Part shown: in pieces, positions 8,770 through 18,239 of the stretch
Position numbering within the stretch: the stretch's first letter is position 1
How the letters are laid out: each line of letters begins with the position of its first letter
From: Brevundimonas variabilis
GTDB taxonomy: Bacteria; Pseudomonadota; Alphaproteobacteria; Caulobacterales; Caulobacteraceae
DNA: 64,000 nt
Direction: 5' to 3'
Assembly (NCBI RefSeq): GCF_014199945.1
Contig: NZ_JACHOR010000006.1
Location: forward strand, 124,001-188,000
Program-made: the position numbers and the translations under genes
Notes under the pieces: model-generated
The model's input: the letters and a program-made list of their open reading frames with translations, nothing else
What the model was told of the DNA's origin: nothing
Databases searched by the model: none

Positions 8770-9152
8770 GCTCCTTTGAACGCCTAATCTGAATGTCCGG
8801 AATAGGTCGAAACCGCACTCGGAGATCGACCTCAAAAGCGGAAATTCCCCTCCCCGCTTTGCGCCTAACCGCCATTCCGCGAAACGGCTCTGCTCTTTCG
8901 GAGATTGACCGCTCCTGCAAGTTCGCTTTGCGCACTAACGGCGCTGTCAAATCGAAGAGTCCGCAACCTTCCCCGAACCGTTCCGTTGTCCAGCCCTCTC
9001 CTCCGGTCTCAGACCGTTCATCGCTCTAAGTTGAGTATCAGAAGGATCGACATGCCGGTCATCGCCATCACGGGTGCCAGGGTCGGCATAATCTTGGCGA
9101 GCGCGTGGCGCTTCGAGCAAGCGCTAGGAGTTACGAGCGGGCCTTCCAAACG
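8770..9152. other. Intergenic stretch without a recognisable gene
   Basis: About 380 bases separate the catabolic operon from the GH15 gene. Short frames exist on the plus strand but lack homology cues or a convincing ribosome site. The first half (about 8785-8945) has a lower-GC, repeat-like texture, with pieces such as GAATGTCCGG, GAGATCGACC and GAGATTGACCGC recurring in variants. It may be an old interspersed element, which I cannot confirm. Confidence 0.4.
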
Positions 9153-11000
9153 ATGACAGCGATACCTTTCGCGTCCAAGCAGGCGCGAACTCCGAATGCG
9201 TTGCGCCCAGATGGATATGCCGCTCTCGAAGACTATGGCGTTCTGGGTGAGGGCCGGACAGTAGCCCTGTCGGCGTTGGACGGAAGCATCGACTGGTGGT
9301 GTGTGCCGGCGATCGACGCACCACCGCTGTTTGATCGCCTGCTTGACCCTGACGGCGGTCGATTCTCAATCACGCCAACGGTGCCTTTCACCGCAACACG
9401 CCGCTACCGTCCAGACAGCAATGTGCTGGAAACGGAGTTCACGACAGCTGGCGGGCGCGCCCGATTAACCGAAAGCCTGAATAGCGGCACCGCGGGCCGC
9501 CTGCCTTGGTGCGAGTTGGCCCGTCGCGTCGACGGCTTGGATGGAGAAGTGACCTTTTCGCTCGAAATGCGACTTGGACGTCGGGGCGATACCGCCAACC
9601 CCTATCATTCGAAGATCGGCGACCATACCGTCTTCCATGTCGAGCGAGTGCTCGGTCTGTTCGTGCATGATCCCCGCATTGCGTGCGAATGGTCCGACGA
9701 AGGAATCGTGGGAACGGTCGCGGTCATGGCAGGTGATCGCCGCACGGTCGCCATCGTCGCCGGGCGCGATGAGCCGCTGGTCGTGCCGGCTATCGAAGAG
9801 ATCGACGCCCGGATCGATGTTTCCGACCAGGAGTGGCGGGACTGGGCGGCGCGGTTGAACTGTCCCGGCTTGTATCGCGACGACTTCGTCCGAAGCGCTC
9901 TGGCCTTGAAACTGCTGCTCTATTCACCGTCCGGTGCGATCGCGGCGGCCGCAACCACCTCCCTTCCCGAGCGTCTCGGCGGCGACAAGAACTGGGACTA
10001 CCGCTACGCCTGGTTACGCGACGCGGGCTATACGATCGAGGCCTTCCTGGCGGCCGGCGCTCAGGCCGAGGCCAAGGCCGCCTTCAGCTGGTTGTTGATG
10101 CAGCTGAAGCGTCATGGTGCCATGGTCTGTTACAGTCTGGACGGCGAGCTTGTGCCGCCGGAGAGGCACTGGGACATGCCGGGCTATCGGGGCTCGCGCC
10201 CCGTCGTCACAGGCAATCGTGCCGCCAAGCAAGCCCAGCACGGCGTGTTTGGTGACATATTCGAGACCGCTTCGCGTTTTGTCGGTTGCGGCAACATCCT
10301 GGACAGCGCCAGCGCGCAGCAGCTTTCCGAACTGGCGGATCAATGCGCGGACGCCTGGCGTCAACCGGACGCCGGCATGTGGGAACTGGAGGAGGAGCAG
10401 CACTATACCATGTCTAAGATCAGCTGCTGGCAGGCCTTGGCCCGGGCGGTCGAGCTGGCGGACGCTGGACAACTCCCCACGACCTGCCGGGACCGCTGGT
10501 ATCGAGAGCGGGACCGGATCTTCGACTGGGTCGAGGAAAACTGCTGGTCCGAAAGTCTTCAGGCTTTTGTCATGTATCCAGGCAGTGACAAGCTGGACGC
10601 CGCCGTCGCCTTGGCCGTCCGGTTCCGGTTCGACGGCGAGGACAGGCTGCGATCTACGCTTGAGGCGCTCGACCGACACCTCGGCGCCGGAGTCTTCCAC
10701 TATCGCTACACCGGCATGCAGGCGGAGGAAGGCTGTTTCATCGCCTGCTCCTTCTGGATCGCCGAGGCTTGGGCGACCTTGGGCCAACCCGACAAAGCGC
10801 GAGATCGGATTGACGGCTTGCGCGACGCCCTGAGTGGCCGATGGGGCATGCTCACCGAGATGATCGACCCGAACACCGGGGCCTATCTTGGGAACATGCC
10901 TCAGGGCCTCAGCCACCTCGCCCACCTGACGGCGCTGAGCACCGTCGGACAGGCGAAGATTGCTTCCCCCAACCCCGAGACGGAGACCTCGCATGACTGA
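9153..11000 (+). CDS. Glycoside hydrolase family 15 protein (glucoamylase/trehalase-like)
   Basis: The 615-residue product has an N-terminal all-beta domain (YGVLGEGRTVALSALDGSIDWW at the start is typical) and then a GH15 (alpha/alpha)6 barrel marked by NWDYRYAWLRDAGYT at about 278-292 and GMWELEEEQHYTMSKISCW near 407, the region that holds a catalytic Glu in this family. There is no signal peptide, so it acts in the cytoplasm. Bacterial members of this architecture hydrolyse trehalose or alpha-glucosides. The start at 9153 is chosen because homology begins close after it. The gene overlaps the following SDR by 8 bases. Confidence 0.88.
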   Translation: MTAIPFASKQARTPNALRPDGYAALEDYGVLGEGRTVALSALDGSIDWWCVPAIDAPPLFDRLLDPDGGRFSITPTVPFTATRRYRPDSNVLETEFTTAGGRARLTESLNSGTAGRLPWCELARRVDGLDGEVTFSLEMRLGRRGDTANPYHSKIGDHTVFHVERVLGLFVHDPRIACEWSDEGIVGTVAVMAGDRRTVAIVAGRDEPLVVPAIEEIDARIDVSDQEWRDWAARLNCPGLYRDDFVRSALALKLLLYSPSGAIAAAATTSLPERLGGDKNWDYRYAWLRDAGYTIEAFLAAGAQAEAKAAFSWLLMQLKRHGAMVCYSLDGELVPPERHWDMPGYRGSRPVVTGNRAAKQAQHGVFGDIFETASRFVGCGNILDSASAQQLSELADQCADAWRQPDAGMWELEEEQHYTMSKISCWQALARAVELADAGQLPTTCRDRWYRERDRIFDWVEENCWSESLQAFVMYPGSDKLDAAVALAVRFRFDGEDRLRSTLEALDRHLGAGVFHYRYTGMQAEEGCFIACSFWIAEAWATLGQPDKARDRIDGLRDALSGRWGMLTEMIDPNTGAYLGNMPQGLSHLAHLTALSTVGQAKIASPNPETETSHD

Positions 11001-11886
11001 TCGCCTGACCCTTCAGGATCCCCGCAAACAGTATCCGCAACCGCCTTTCCCTCGCCAGCCTCAGCCCGTTCCCGGCGAAGCCCGTGAAATGGACCCCAAG
11101 CCAGACCATGGCGAGGACAGCTACCGGGGCTCCGGCAAGCTGAAAGGGCGCAAGGCGCTCATTACCGGTGCCGACAGCGGCATCGGCCGGGCGGCGGCGA
11201 TCGCCTATGCGCGAGAAGGTGCCGATGTCGCCCTGTCCTATCTGCCCTCCGAGCGAAAGGACGCCGCCGAAGTGATAGCCCTGATCGAAGCCGAGGGTCG
11301 CAAGGCCATCGACCTGCCCGGCGATATCACCGACGAGACCTGGTGTCGGGAGATGGTCGAACACGCCGTATCGCAACTCGGGGGTCTGGACATTCTGGTC
11401 ATCAATGCCGGGCGTCAGCAGTACCGCGAGGACATCTCCCAAGTAACGTCCGAAGACTTTGACAAGACGTTGAAGACCAATCTCTACGCCATGCACTGGA
11501 TTGCGCAGGCCGCGGTTCCGCACCTTCCGGCCGGTGCCTCGGTCATCACCACGGCCTCTGTCCAAGCCTATGAACCGTCGGCCATTCTGCTGGACTACGC
11601 CACCACAAAGGCCGGAATCGTCGCCTATACCAAGGCCCTGTCGAAACAGCTGATCGAGAAGGGCATACGCGCCAATGTCGTAGCACCGGGTCCGTTCTGG
11701 ACACCGCTGCAGTCCTCCGGCGGTCAGCCTGAGGAAGCCGTGATGAAGTTTGGCGAACAAGTACCGCTGGGTCGTCCAGGCCAGCCGGTCGAGATCGCGC
11801 CGGTCTATGTTCTGCTGGCGTCGCAGGAGGGCAGCTACATCACGGGCGAAGTCTTCGGCGTCACCGGCGGCATGGGTGTCGCCTGA
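10993..11886 (+). CDS. SDR oxidoreductase, YghA/GsiB-type stress subgroup
   Basis: This 297-residue SDR has a proline-rich N-terminal extension (QYPQPPFPRQPQPVPG) that is characteristic of the YghA/general-stress-protein-39 subgroup, then TGADSGIGRA at about 57-66, an INAGRQQ segment and a YATTKAG catalytic motif. The extension separates it from FabG-like SDRs. Subgroup members are often found with stress or osmolyte genes. It is coupled to the GH15 gene by an overlap, so a joint role in stationary-phase or osmotic carbohydrate metabolism is plausible. Its substrate is unknown. Confidence 0.9.
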   Translation: MTDRLTLQDPRKQYPQPPFPRQPQPVPGEAREMDPKPDHGEDSYRGSGKLKGRKALITGADSGIGRAAAIAYAREGADVALSYLPSERKDAAEVIALIEAEGRKAIDLPGDITDETWCREMVEHAVSQLGGLDILVINAGRQQYREDISQVTSEDFDKTLKTNLYAMHWIAQAAVPHLPAGASVITTASVQAYEPSAILLDYATTKAGIVAYTKALSKQLIEKGIRANVVAPGPFWTPLQSSGGQPEEAVMKFGEQVPLGRPGQPVEIAPVYVLLASQEGSYITGEVFGVTGGMGVA

Positions 11887-11899
11887 CAGAGAAAATCGG

Positions 11900-11917
11900 C
11901 GGCGGGGAAACCCGCCG
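11900..11917. terminator. Hairpin between converging genes
   Basis: CGGCGGG (11900-11906) pairs perfectly with CCCGCCG (11911-11917) across a GAAA tetraloop. It lies between two convergent SDR genes, so it probably terminates both directions. A run of A (11892-11895) on the left would be a short U-tract for the minus strand. Confidence 0.6.
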
Positions 11918-11941
11918 TCGATCTGTTGCTCTTTGGTGCAA

Positions 11942-12745
11942 CTAGCCGGCGATGGTGGCGACTGAGCCTGAGTCCACCCGTATGCCCGCGCCGTTGATGA
12001 AGCTGGCGCGCTCGGAGCACAGGAAGGCGACAGCTGCGGCGACCTCTTCAGGCTTGCCTCTGCGGTCTAGGGTCATGCCGGGACGCTCCTCCTTCAGGAA
12101 ACTCTTGATCGCCTGCTCGAAGGTTTCACCTCGTTCTTCTGCGCGCTTCTTCATCATGGCGTCGGTCATGGGCGTGGCGATGAAGGCGGGCGAAACCGTA
12201 TTCACCAGCACATTGTCGCATCCATAGGCCTTGGACAGCCCCTTCGCGAGGCTAAGGATCCCGGCTTTGGAAGCGCAATAGGCCAGCTCGTCGACATAGG
12301 GCTGAACCGCGTCCTCGGATGCAAAAAGCACGATGCGGCCCCAGCCAGCATGTCGCATCGCCGGGATGGCTTCGCGACACATCCGCACCGCGCCCATCAG
12401 GTTAATGTCGAGCGTCTCCAGCCACCCAGCGTCTTCTACTTCGAGAAAGTCCCCGGTCGCGCCTGTGACGCCAGCAGCGTTCACATAGATGTCCGGGTTA
12501 CCGAGCCGATCACGGACCTCGGTCCAGACACGAGAGACATCATCCGGCTTGGTGACGTCACCGGTCACGCCAATGCAGTCTCCCAGCTCTGCAAGTTCCT
12601 GGACGGCTTCATCCAACGTCCCGTCCGGCTTGTCGGTCAGCGCGACCCGCACGCCTGCTTGAAGCAGAATTCGCGCCGTCTCCTTGCCCATGCCGGAATC
12701 GGCACCAGAAATGAGCGCGATACGCCCCTTGATCCCAAGATCCAT
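11942..12745 (-). CDS. Short-chain dehydrogenase/reductase of the GMC operon
   Basis: The 267-residue classical SDR has GADSGMGKE near the N-terminus, a VNAAGVTG motif, catalytic Ser in LFASEDAVQ and YCASKAG with the Tyr/Lys pair. The C-terminal IRVDSGSVATIAG is normal for the family. Its ATG shares bases with the stop of the upstream GMC oxidoreductase. It is the third gene of a leftward operon (hydrolase fusion, GMC, SDR) and probably processes the same alcohol, ketone or lactone skeleton. The substrate is not identifiable. Confidence 0.9.
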   Translation of the reverse strand: MDLGIKGRIALISGADSGMGKETARILLQAGVRVALTDKPDGTLDEAVQELAELGDCIGVTGDVTKPDDVSRVWTEVRDRLGNPDIYVNAAGVTGATGDFLEVEDAGWLETLDINLMGAVRMCREAIPAMRHAGWGRIVLFASEDAVQPYVDELAYCASKAGILSLAKGLSKAYGCDNVLVNTVSPAFIATPMTDAMMKKRAEERGETFEQAIKSFLKEERPGMTLDRRGKPEEVAAAVAFLCSERASFINGAGIRVDSGSVATIAG

Positions 12746-14316
12746 CAGAAATCTCCTGTTCGTGTGCGGTGAAGGAAGCGATCAGCCGTCCGTAGTGCGA
12801 CGGCCATGAGTGTGAGGGCCGGGTTGGCCGAAAGCGCGCTTGGAAAGACGGAGTTGTCGCACAGGTAGAGATTGTCGATCTCAACACTGCACCCATCAGC
12901 GTCCACCACCGCGCCGTCCGATTTGTCTCCCATTCGACAGCCTCCGATCGTGTGTGCGGACCGGGCCACGGCAAAGATGTCCTGGGCGCCGGCGGCGGCC
13001 CAGAGCGCTGTCAGCGTCTTGCGCGCGTGCGCGTCGAGACGCCTTTCGTTCTCTCCGTAGCTGAAGTCGATCCGGGCCTTGCGCAGGCCGAGATCGTCGA
13101 CTTCGTCCGACAGGGTCAGACGATTGTCGTCGTGGGGCAGACATTCTCCGTTAATGCCGATCCCGGCGAGCCGTCGGTAGTTCCGCAGCCTCTCGACCAG
13201 CGGCGCGCCCCACAATCCAGCGCCGCGCGCAAAACCCCCGGCCAGAGTGACCGGCATCACGCCCAGGCTCTGGATCAGATAACCGCCCGCGAAGTCGGCG
13301 TCACGAGGGCGAACCATCTGCTCGCTGATCAGGGACGAGGGATAGCCGCGGTTCATCGACATGTCCGCGTCGAACTGGCCCCAGACCTGTGTCGCGACAT
13401 GGGTCATGAAGTTGCGTCCGACCTCGCCGCTGGCGTTGCCCAGTCCCCAGTTCAACAGCAAACGTGGCGTCTCGACACCGCCGGCACACAGGAATAGCGC
13501 GCGACAATCCAGGCGATGATCCTGCTCATGGCGACGATAAATGACGGCCTTTATGCGCCCGCCGACGTCACGTTCCACATCGATCACGCGGGCGTTCGCG
13601 ATGATTCTGGCCCCGCTCGCTACGGCCATTGGCAAAAAGCTGTTGTCGGCCCCGCCCTTGGCGCCTGTTCGACACCCCTGGTGACAGGCACCGCAGTTGA
13701 TGCAGTGGCCCCGGAACGGTGTGGTCCCAGCCAGGCGATCGCGCGACAGAACGGCAGCCGGGGCGTCGGAGACGGTCAGTCCGACCGCTTTCGCGCCTTT
13801 TTCCATGGCATGCGCGGGGGCGTTGCGCATGACTGGCGGATAGGCAAAGCGGCTCCCGCCCCACGGGTAGTTCATTGCTCCCGAAACCCCGACCACCGCC
13901 TCCACGGCTTCGATGTAGGATGCCAGCGCGTCCCATCCGAAGGGCCAGTCTCGACCAAGCCCGGTTTCAGATTCCAGCGCCAGATCACGCGGATCCGGCC
14001 GCGGACAAAACGCACCCCAGTGCAGCAGCGATCCACCCACCCCCTGACCGGAGTTATTGGCACCAAAGGCGATGGGATCTTGGCCACCGCTCAGACGCTC
14101 TTCCATCCAGTAAAGGTCGGCCGTGGTTTCGTCCGGTGTATGTTCAGCGGAATCAAACACGCGACCAGCTTCCAACACTGTCACTGACAGCCCGGCCTGC
14201 GCGAGCCTCGCAGCGATCGGAGCGCCTCCGGCACCGCTCCCAACGATGACGACGTCAGTTTCGCCAGTCGGGCTGTGGGCAGCGCTCAACGCACGCTCCC
14301 CAACGGCAACCGCCAC
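12745..14316 (-). CDS. GMC family FAD oxidoreductase with four-Cys motif
   Basis: This 523-residue protein has the FAD motif GSGAGGAPIAARL at about 26-38, the GMC segment GQGVGGSLLHWG, a cysteine-rich insert CINCGACHQGC near 205-215, and the C-terminal HTIGGCRMG (about 452) plus NPALTLMA. The cysteine insert is typical of gluconate-2-dehydrogenase-like and related membrane-linked GMC enzymes rather than glucose or choline oxidases. These usually pair with a small subunit 3 and a cytochrome. Here the upstream overlapping gene carries a subunit-3-like domain, but no cytochrome gene is adjacent. It probably oxidises a secondary or cyclic alcohol. Confidence 0.9.
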   Translation of the reverse strand: MAVAVGERALSAAHSPTGETDVVIVGSGAGGAPIAARLAQAGLSVTVLEAGRVFDSAEHTPDETTADLYWMEERLSGGQDPIAFGANNSGQGVGGSLLHWGAFCPRPDPRDLALESETGLGRDWPFGWDALASYIEAVEAVVGVSGAMNYPWGGSRFAYPPVMRNAPAHAMEKGAKAVGLTVSDAPAAVLSRDRLAGTTPFRGHCINCGACHQGCRTGAKGGADNSFLPMAVASGARIIANARVIDVERDVGGRIKAVIYRRHEQDHRLDCRALFLCAGGVETPRLLLNWGLGNASGEVGRNFMTHVATQVWGQFDADMSMNRGYPSSLISEQMVRPRDADFAGGYLIQSLGVMPVTLAGGFARGAGLWGAPLVERLRNYRRLAGIGINGECLPHDDNRLTLSDEVDDLGLRKARIDFSYGENERRLDAHARKTLTALWAAAGAQDIFAVARSAHTIGGCRMGDKSDGAVVDADGCSVEIDNLYLCDNSVFPSALSANPALTLMAVALRTADRFLHRTRTGDF

Positions 14317-15653
14317 GCTTCTGGCACGTCCGCAGCCGTTTCCTGGTAGCCTTGCAACGGTCCCCGATCACCGGTGGCGAACCCGTCATAGCCGATCTGT
14401 GCCCAAGTGGCCGGCAACGACATCCAGAGGCGCGCAGCCTCAGACGCCACATCCTCAAACCAAAGCCTCATGCCGTTGGCTGAAAGCCGGCTTGGTTCGT
14501 TCTGGGTGTCGAAGTCACCCGTTGAAATCGCGCGCAGGATAGCGTCCTGCACATCCCCCTGCAGCCTCGCGAATTTCGGTTCAGCAGCCGCCAGTGTGTC
14601 CAAGCCGAGAGCCCAGGCTTCAACGTCGGCAGGCAGGTCGGCGAAGCGCCACCCATCGCCGCGTCCGGTTGCAAGACCGGCATCCAGACGTCGCGCCAGA
14701 TCGCTGGGCTCACTGGCTCCGGGCAGGATCCGCGCGACGACTGCCGCCAACACTCCTAACTGAGCCTGGCTTAGAACGCTGCCGTCGGTTCTGCCAGGTC
14801 CAGAATGGCGCGCGAGCATCGCGCAGCGGGTCCGGTCAGACACGCGATCAGAAGCCATCAGCCGCACGAATTGTACAGGCAGGGCTGTCGCACTGATCGT
14901 TTGGCAAAACTTGCAGATAAGTTCCGCCAGATGATCCGGCTGCTCCTGGGGGATCATATGCGCCGCTCGCGGCACCACCGCTGAATCGACAGTTCGGAAA
15001 TGGGGAGCGTTCTTAAGGCGTTGCGCTGCTTCTCGCAAGTCTCCGTCGTCTTCCCCCGCGATGATCAAACATGGAAGAGCGATCACGCCAGCTTGTGCCG
15101 ACCAGTCTTCCCGCGATCCCTTCGCAAGCCATCCCTTCCACGCCTCCGGCGAGGTTCGGACGAAATCCACGATTGCCTGACGCCGCGCCTCCTCGGGCAA
15201 ACCATCATTGGTGTTGTCATCAATGAACTTTTGCGCCTTTTCGGTGAGTTGAGCCGGATCATCAAACCACCTCAGCATCTCAGCACGCCGGTTCTCATCC
15301 ATCGGTTCGGGCGATGGTGGGGATCCTGCTACCAGTACGACACCGACAAGCCCGCTCAGTCCAGCGGCCCCTTCGCGCGCCCGGGCGGCGATCAAAGTTG
15401 CGAACTTGCCGCCCATGCTATGGCCCACAATGACCCAGCGGGAGAGATCGAGATCAGCGAGATGCTTGCAGAGATCATCGAGTACGTCCCGGACATCCGC
15501 ATAACCTTCAGATGCCCGGTCACCGAACCCCGGAAGATCGATCGCAATGGCGTCAACCACTGCATCTGTTTGATCGATGACACCGTCCCACTCGCATCGG
15601 CTAGAGCCCAGGGAATGCAGGAATACGAGGGTTATGCGGGAGTCTGAAGGCAT
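14286..15653 (-). CDS. Fusion of alpha/beta hydrolase and gluconate-dehydrogenase subunit 3-like domain
   Basis: Residues 1 to about 260 are an alpha/beta hydrolase: VFLHSLGSSRCEWDGV oxyanion region, nucleophile elbow GHSMGGKF, acid in AGEDDGDL and His in RAAHMIPQEQ. Residues from about 280 to 455 resemble gluconate 2-dehydrogenase subunit 3 (LSQAQLGVLAAVVARILPGA, then an all-helical tail ending near the tyrosine-rich DGFATGDRGPLQGYQE). Stand-alone subunit 3 proteins normally carry a Tat leader; none is present here. The gene overlaps the GMC gene by 31 bases, so the fusion likely binds the GMC enzyme and hydrolyses its product, for example a lactone. The pairing is inference. Confidence 0.82.
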   Translation of the reverse strand: MPSDSRITLVFLHSLGSSRCEWDGVIDQTDAVVDAIAIDLPGFGDRASEGYADVRDVLDDLCKHLADLDLSRWVIVGHSMGGKFATLIAARAREGAAGLSGLVGVVLVAGSPPSPEPMDENRRAEMLRWFDDPAQLTEKAQKFIDDNTNDGLPEEARRQAIVDFVRTSPEAWKGWLAKGSREDWSAQAGVIALPCLIIAGEDDGDLREAAQRLKNAPHFRTVDSAVVPRAAHMIPQEQPDHLAELICKFCQTISATALPVQFVRLMASDRVSDRTRCAMLARHSGPGRTDGSVLSQAQLGVLAAVVARILPGASEPSDLARRLDAGLATGRGDGWRFADLPADVEAWALGLDTLAAAEPKFARLQGDVQDAILRAISTGDFDTQNEPSRLSANGMRLWFEDVASEAARLWMSLPATWAQIGYDGFATGDRGPLQGYQETAADVPEAWRLPLGSVR

Positions 15654-16243
15654 TCTGGCAGCTTTGCAAAGCGGTTAGGGAAATCAGCCAGTCGGGGATC
15701 AGCGGGCGTCGCGTTACCTAGGTCGCGGGGTGATAGGATCCTGACCCAGTAGGCCTTGACGAGTTTTCAGCGTCGAAAGAGCGCTGATTGAACAAATTAT
15801 TGTGTTCTTGGGCCTTGCGCTTAGACCCGGCGCTGAGCCGCGAACTTTCTCACTATCTTCAAGGGCTTACGGTTTGGCTGATTTGACCGCTGCGGCTCAT
15901 TGACGTGTCTATTAGCCACCGCGATACGGTGTGGTATCAAAGAGCGCGCCAACGCCCTTTTCGCTCCGCATAAAGCGAGCCTTTGGCTTAGAAAGTCTCT
16001 TCATAGCTCCCAGCTGCGAGGCGCATCTGCGGCATGCCGTTTAGTTGCAACGCGTGAGAAGCGAACATTGCGAGGCAACGGCCTAACTTGGCCCAGCCGG
16101 CAGCTGACATTCTCAAGGTCGACTAAGAGTCAAAACACGACTTTTGGATCGGGCCAGAAAGCGGCGCTTCTAGCTTGCCGTTTGTAGTTGAGAGCTGACC
16201 TCAGTCAGGACTATTGGGTCGATCGCGTTTCGGGGGCGTCTGG
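15654..16243. other. Low-GC non-coding stretch beside an IS6 remnant
   Basis: This 590-base stretch has lower GC and more stops in all frames than its surroundings. I see no credible gene. A piece near 15664-15678 (GCAGCTTTGCAAAGC) recalls the TTGCAAA core of IS6-family terminal repeats and may be a decayed IS end. The rest looks like degenerate, formerly mobile or formerly coding DNA. Confidence 0.4.
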
Positions 16244-16625
16244 TTAATGGCTACGGTCATAAGGCCCCTTCCCCGCCTGATCGGCTTCTGCACGAAAGTG
16301 CCGAAGAGTTGGTCTGCTGATCAAATGGCGCTGGATGTTGAAGATGTTGTCAATCGCTGCGTGGGTGGTGAGGAATCTCTGGGCTGAGGCCCGGGATTTA
16401 AGCCGCTGCTGCTGTCGCTCTCGTCGTTGGATCGGCAAGTGTGAGTTCTCGATCCGATTGTTCTCCCGGAGCCGGCCTGGCAGATGCAGATGCCTCAGAT
16501 TAAGCTGATCCATAGCTGCACCGTATGATGCCAGGCCGTCCGTCGTGATGTCTGCGGCTCAACCTAAGGGGTGTGCACTAGCCGCCTGAGTAGTTTTATC
16601 GTCGCCTCTGTGTTCCGCCGGCACT
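16244..16625 (-). pseudogene. IS6-family transposase remnant (C-terminal half)
   Basis: The minus-strand frame reads ITTDGLASYGAAMDQLNLRH, then RLRENNRIENSHLPIQRRER and SAQRFLTTHAAIDNIFNIQ. This is the DDE-domain end of an IS6-family transposase, with the last catalytic Glu in the NRIEN block. Upstream, RRNTEATIKLLRRLV in another frame belongs to the same protein, and an in-frame TGA follows LG just before the ITTDGL block. At least one frameshift and one stop therefore interrupt it, and the N-terminal half is missing. It marks the left border of a decayed island. Confidence 0.85.
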
Positions 16626-16643
16626 GAACCAGGGGGCGGCAAT

Positions 16644-18173
16644 CTAGAAGCGCCGGCTGATCCCAATGATCAGCGACGCGGGACGCTGCGGTGTCGTGAC
16701 GTCGACAACGCCCACCAGAAACGGGTTTCCATAGGCGAAGGTATTGGCCCTGGAACCGCTCACATTTTCCAACCTCAGGCTGACTGACCAGTTCTCTAAA
16801 TCAATCCCGGCGGCAAGGTCGGACGTCCAGTAGTCGCCCATCGGATAGCGGCCGTCGGCCGAAAAGATCAGGTTGGACGCCCCGACGTAACCCACAGAGC
16901 CGCTCACCCAAGCCGGGAGGGTCGCCACGATCAGCGCCCGCCGGGCGGCGACGTTTGCGATCAGGTTTGGCACGCCGGATAAGCTCGTGTCGGCCGGGAT
17001 AGGAAAGCCCGGATCAGGAGAGTCCAGCTCCGGCTCGGCGAACATCAGGTTGGCGTCGATGCGCCACGGTCCGTCGACCCACGCCAGTTCACCTTCCACG
17101 CCCAAGTTCCTGGCGTTGCCGATGTTGCCCGTGAACGGCAGGCCGTCGGTCCCGATCCGATCGGACTGAATCGTCCGCCAGTCGATGCCAAACAGCGCCA
17201 GCCTCATGACAAGACGATCGTCCCATACTCGAAAGCGGGTACCGGCCTCGTAGCTCACCAGCTCGTCTGACCGGAACTGTCGGTAGGGCTGCAACCCACC
17301 TGCAACGCCATATGGTTGCGCCGACGTGGTGCCCGTGTTGAAACCTCCGGCCCGGTACCCCTCACTCCCCTGGACATAGACGAGGATGTTGTCCCGCAGG
17401 GCGTACTCGATCACCAGTTTCGGTGCGATACCGCTGTCGCTCCGCGTACTATCGAGCGTGTCGATGATCATGCCGGCCTGACGCGCTACGGCCTGCGTTT
17501 CCACGCCGAGACGAAAAACCCGAGCGCCGGCAGTTATCTTAAGCCGATCGGTGAGTGCCCAGGCGGCCTGCCCATAGAGCGCGGTCTCGTCGACATGATC
17601 TCTACGACGGTTTTCGTACAGCAACCTCACGGGCGTCTGCTGGGTCACATCGCCCGTGCGATCGTGGCTGTATTCTGTGGCGAACAGCCCGACGAGCCAG
17701 TTCAGCTGTCCTCCCGTTTGTGATGACAGGGTTGCCTCCGTGACGAGGGCCTCGATGCTGTCGCTCTCATCATAGGCTGTGCGGCCAGCCCCGCCAAAGC
17801 GGTCGGTCGCCACGGTCGCGTCGTAGCGGCGATCCAAGCCATGGCTCTGGACAGCCGTGTTTATCTTGAGATGTGCCCAACCTAGGTCGCCGGACAGGGT
17901 CGCCGACAGTCCGTCGAAATCGTTGCCACTGGGTTCCTGGAGCGACAAGGCGCGCCGATCGCCACCGAGCGGCTTGAACGCGTATTGGGTGTCATCGGAA
18001 TGAAGGGTCTGGGCGACGTAGCCGAGACGCATGTTCCAGGAGTCGGCGATCCGCCAGCGAACTCCGATCCGAGCGCCCTGCCGGGTCGTATCACCTGTGT
18101 TCTTCAGACCCAATTTCACGTCATCGATACGGCCGGGAATTACCTCGCTGTAGCCTACGGCCCGTATCGCCAA
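16644..18173 (-). pseudogene. TonB-dependent receptor lacking signal peptide and plug
   Basis: About 509 residues of receptor barrel remain, ending with the usual terminal Phe (ASLIIGISRRF). Barrel landmarks include LVYVQGSEGYRAGGFNTG and FRSDELVSYEAGTRFRVWD. There is no signal peptide, TonB box or plug. The frame stays receptor-like beyond the nominal TTG start, to about 18215 (FNAPILLDRLAIRAVGY), and then runs into antisense of the RTX gene. It is a 5'-truncated, non-functional gene. Its loss point coincides with the loss point of the neighbouring RTX gene. Confidence 0.85.
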
Positions 18174-18239
18174 CCGATCTAGAAGGATTGGTGCATTGAA
18201 GATGGCGGAGCGATTACGATTTCCAACGAGGGCGGCGTC

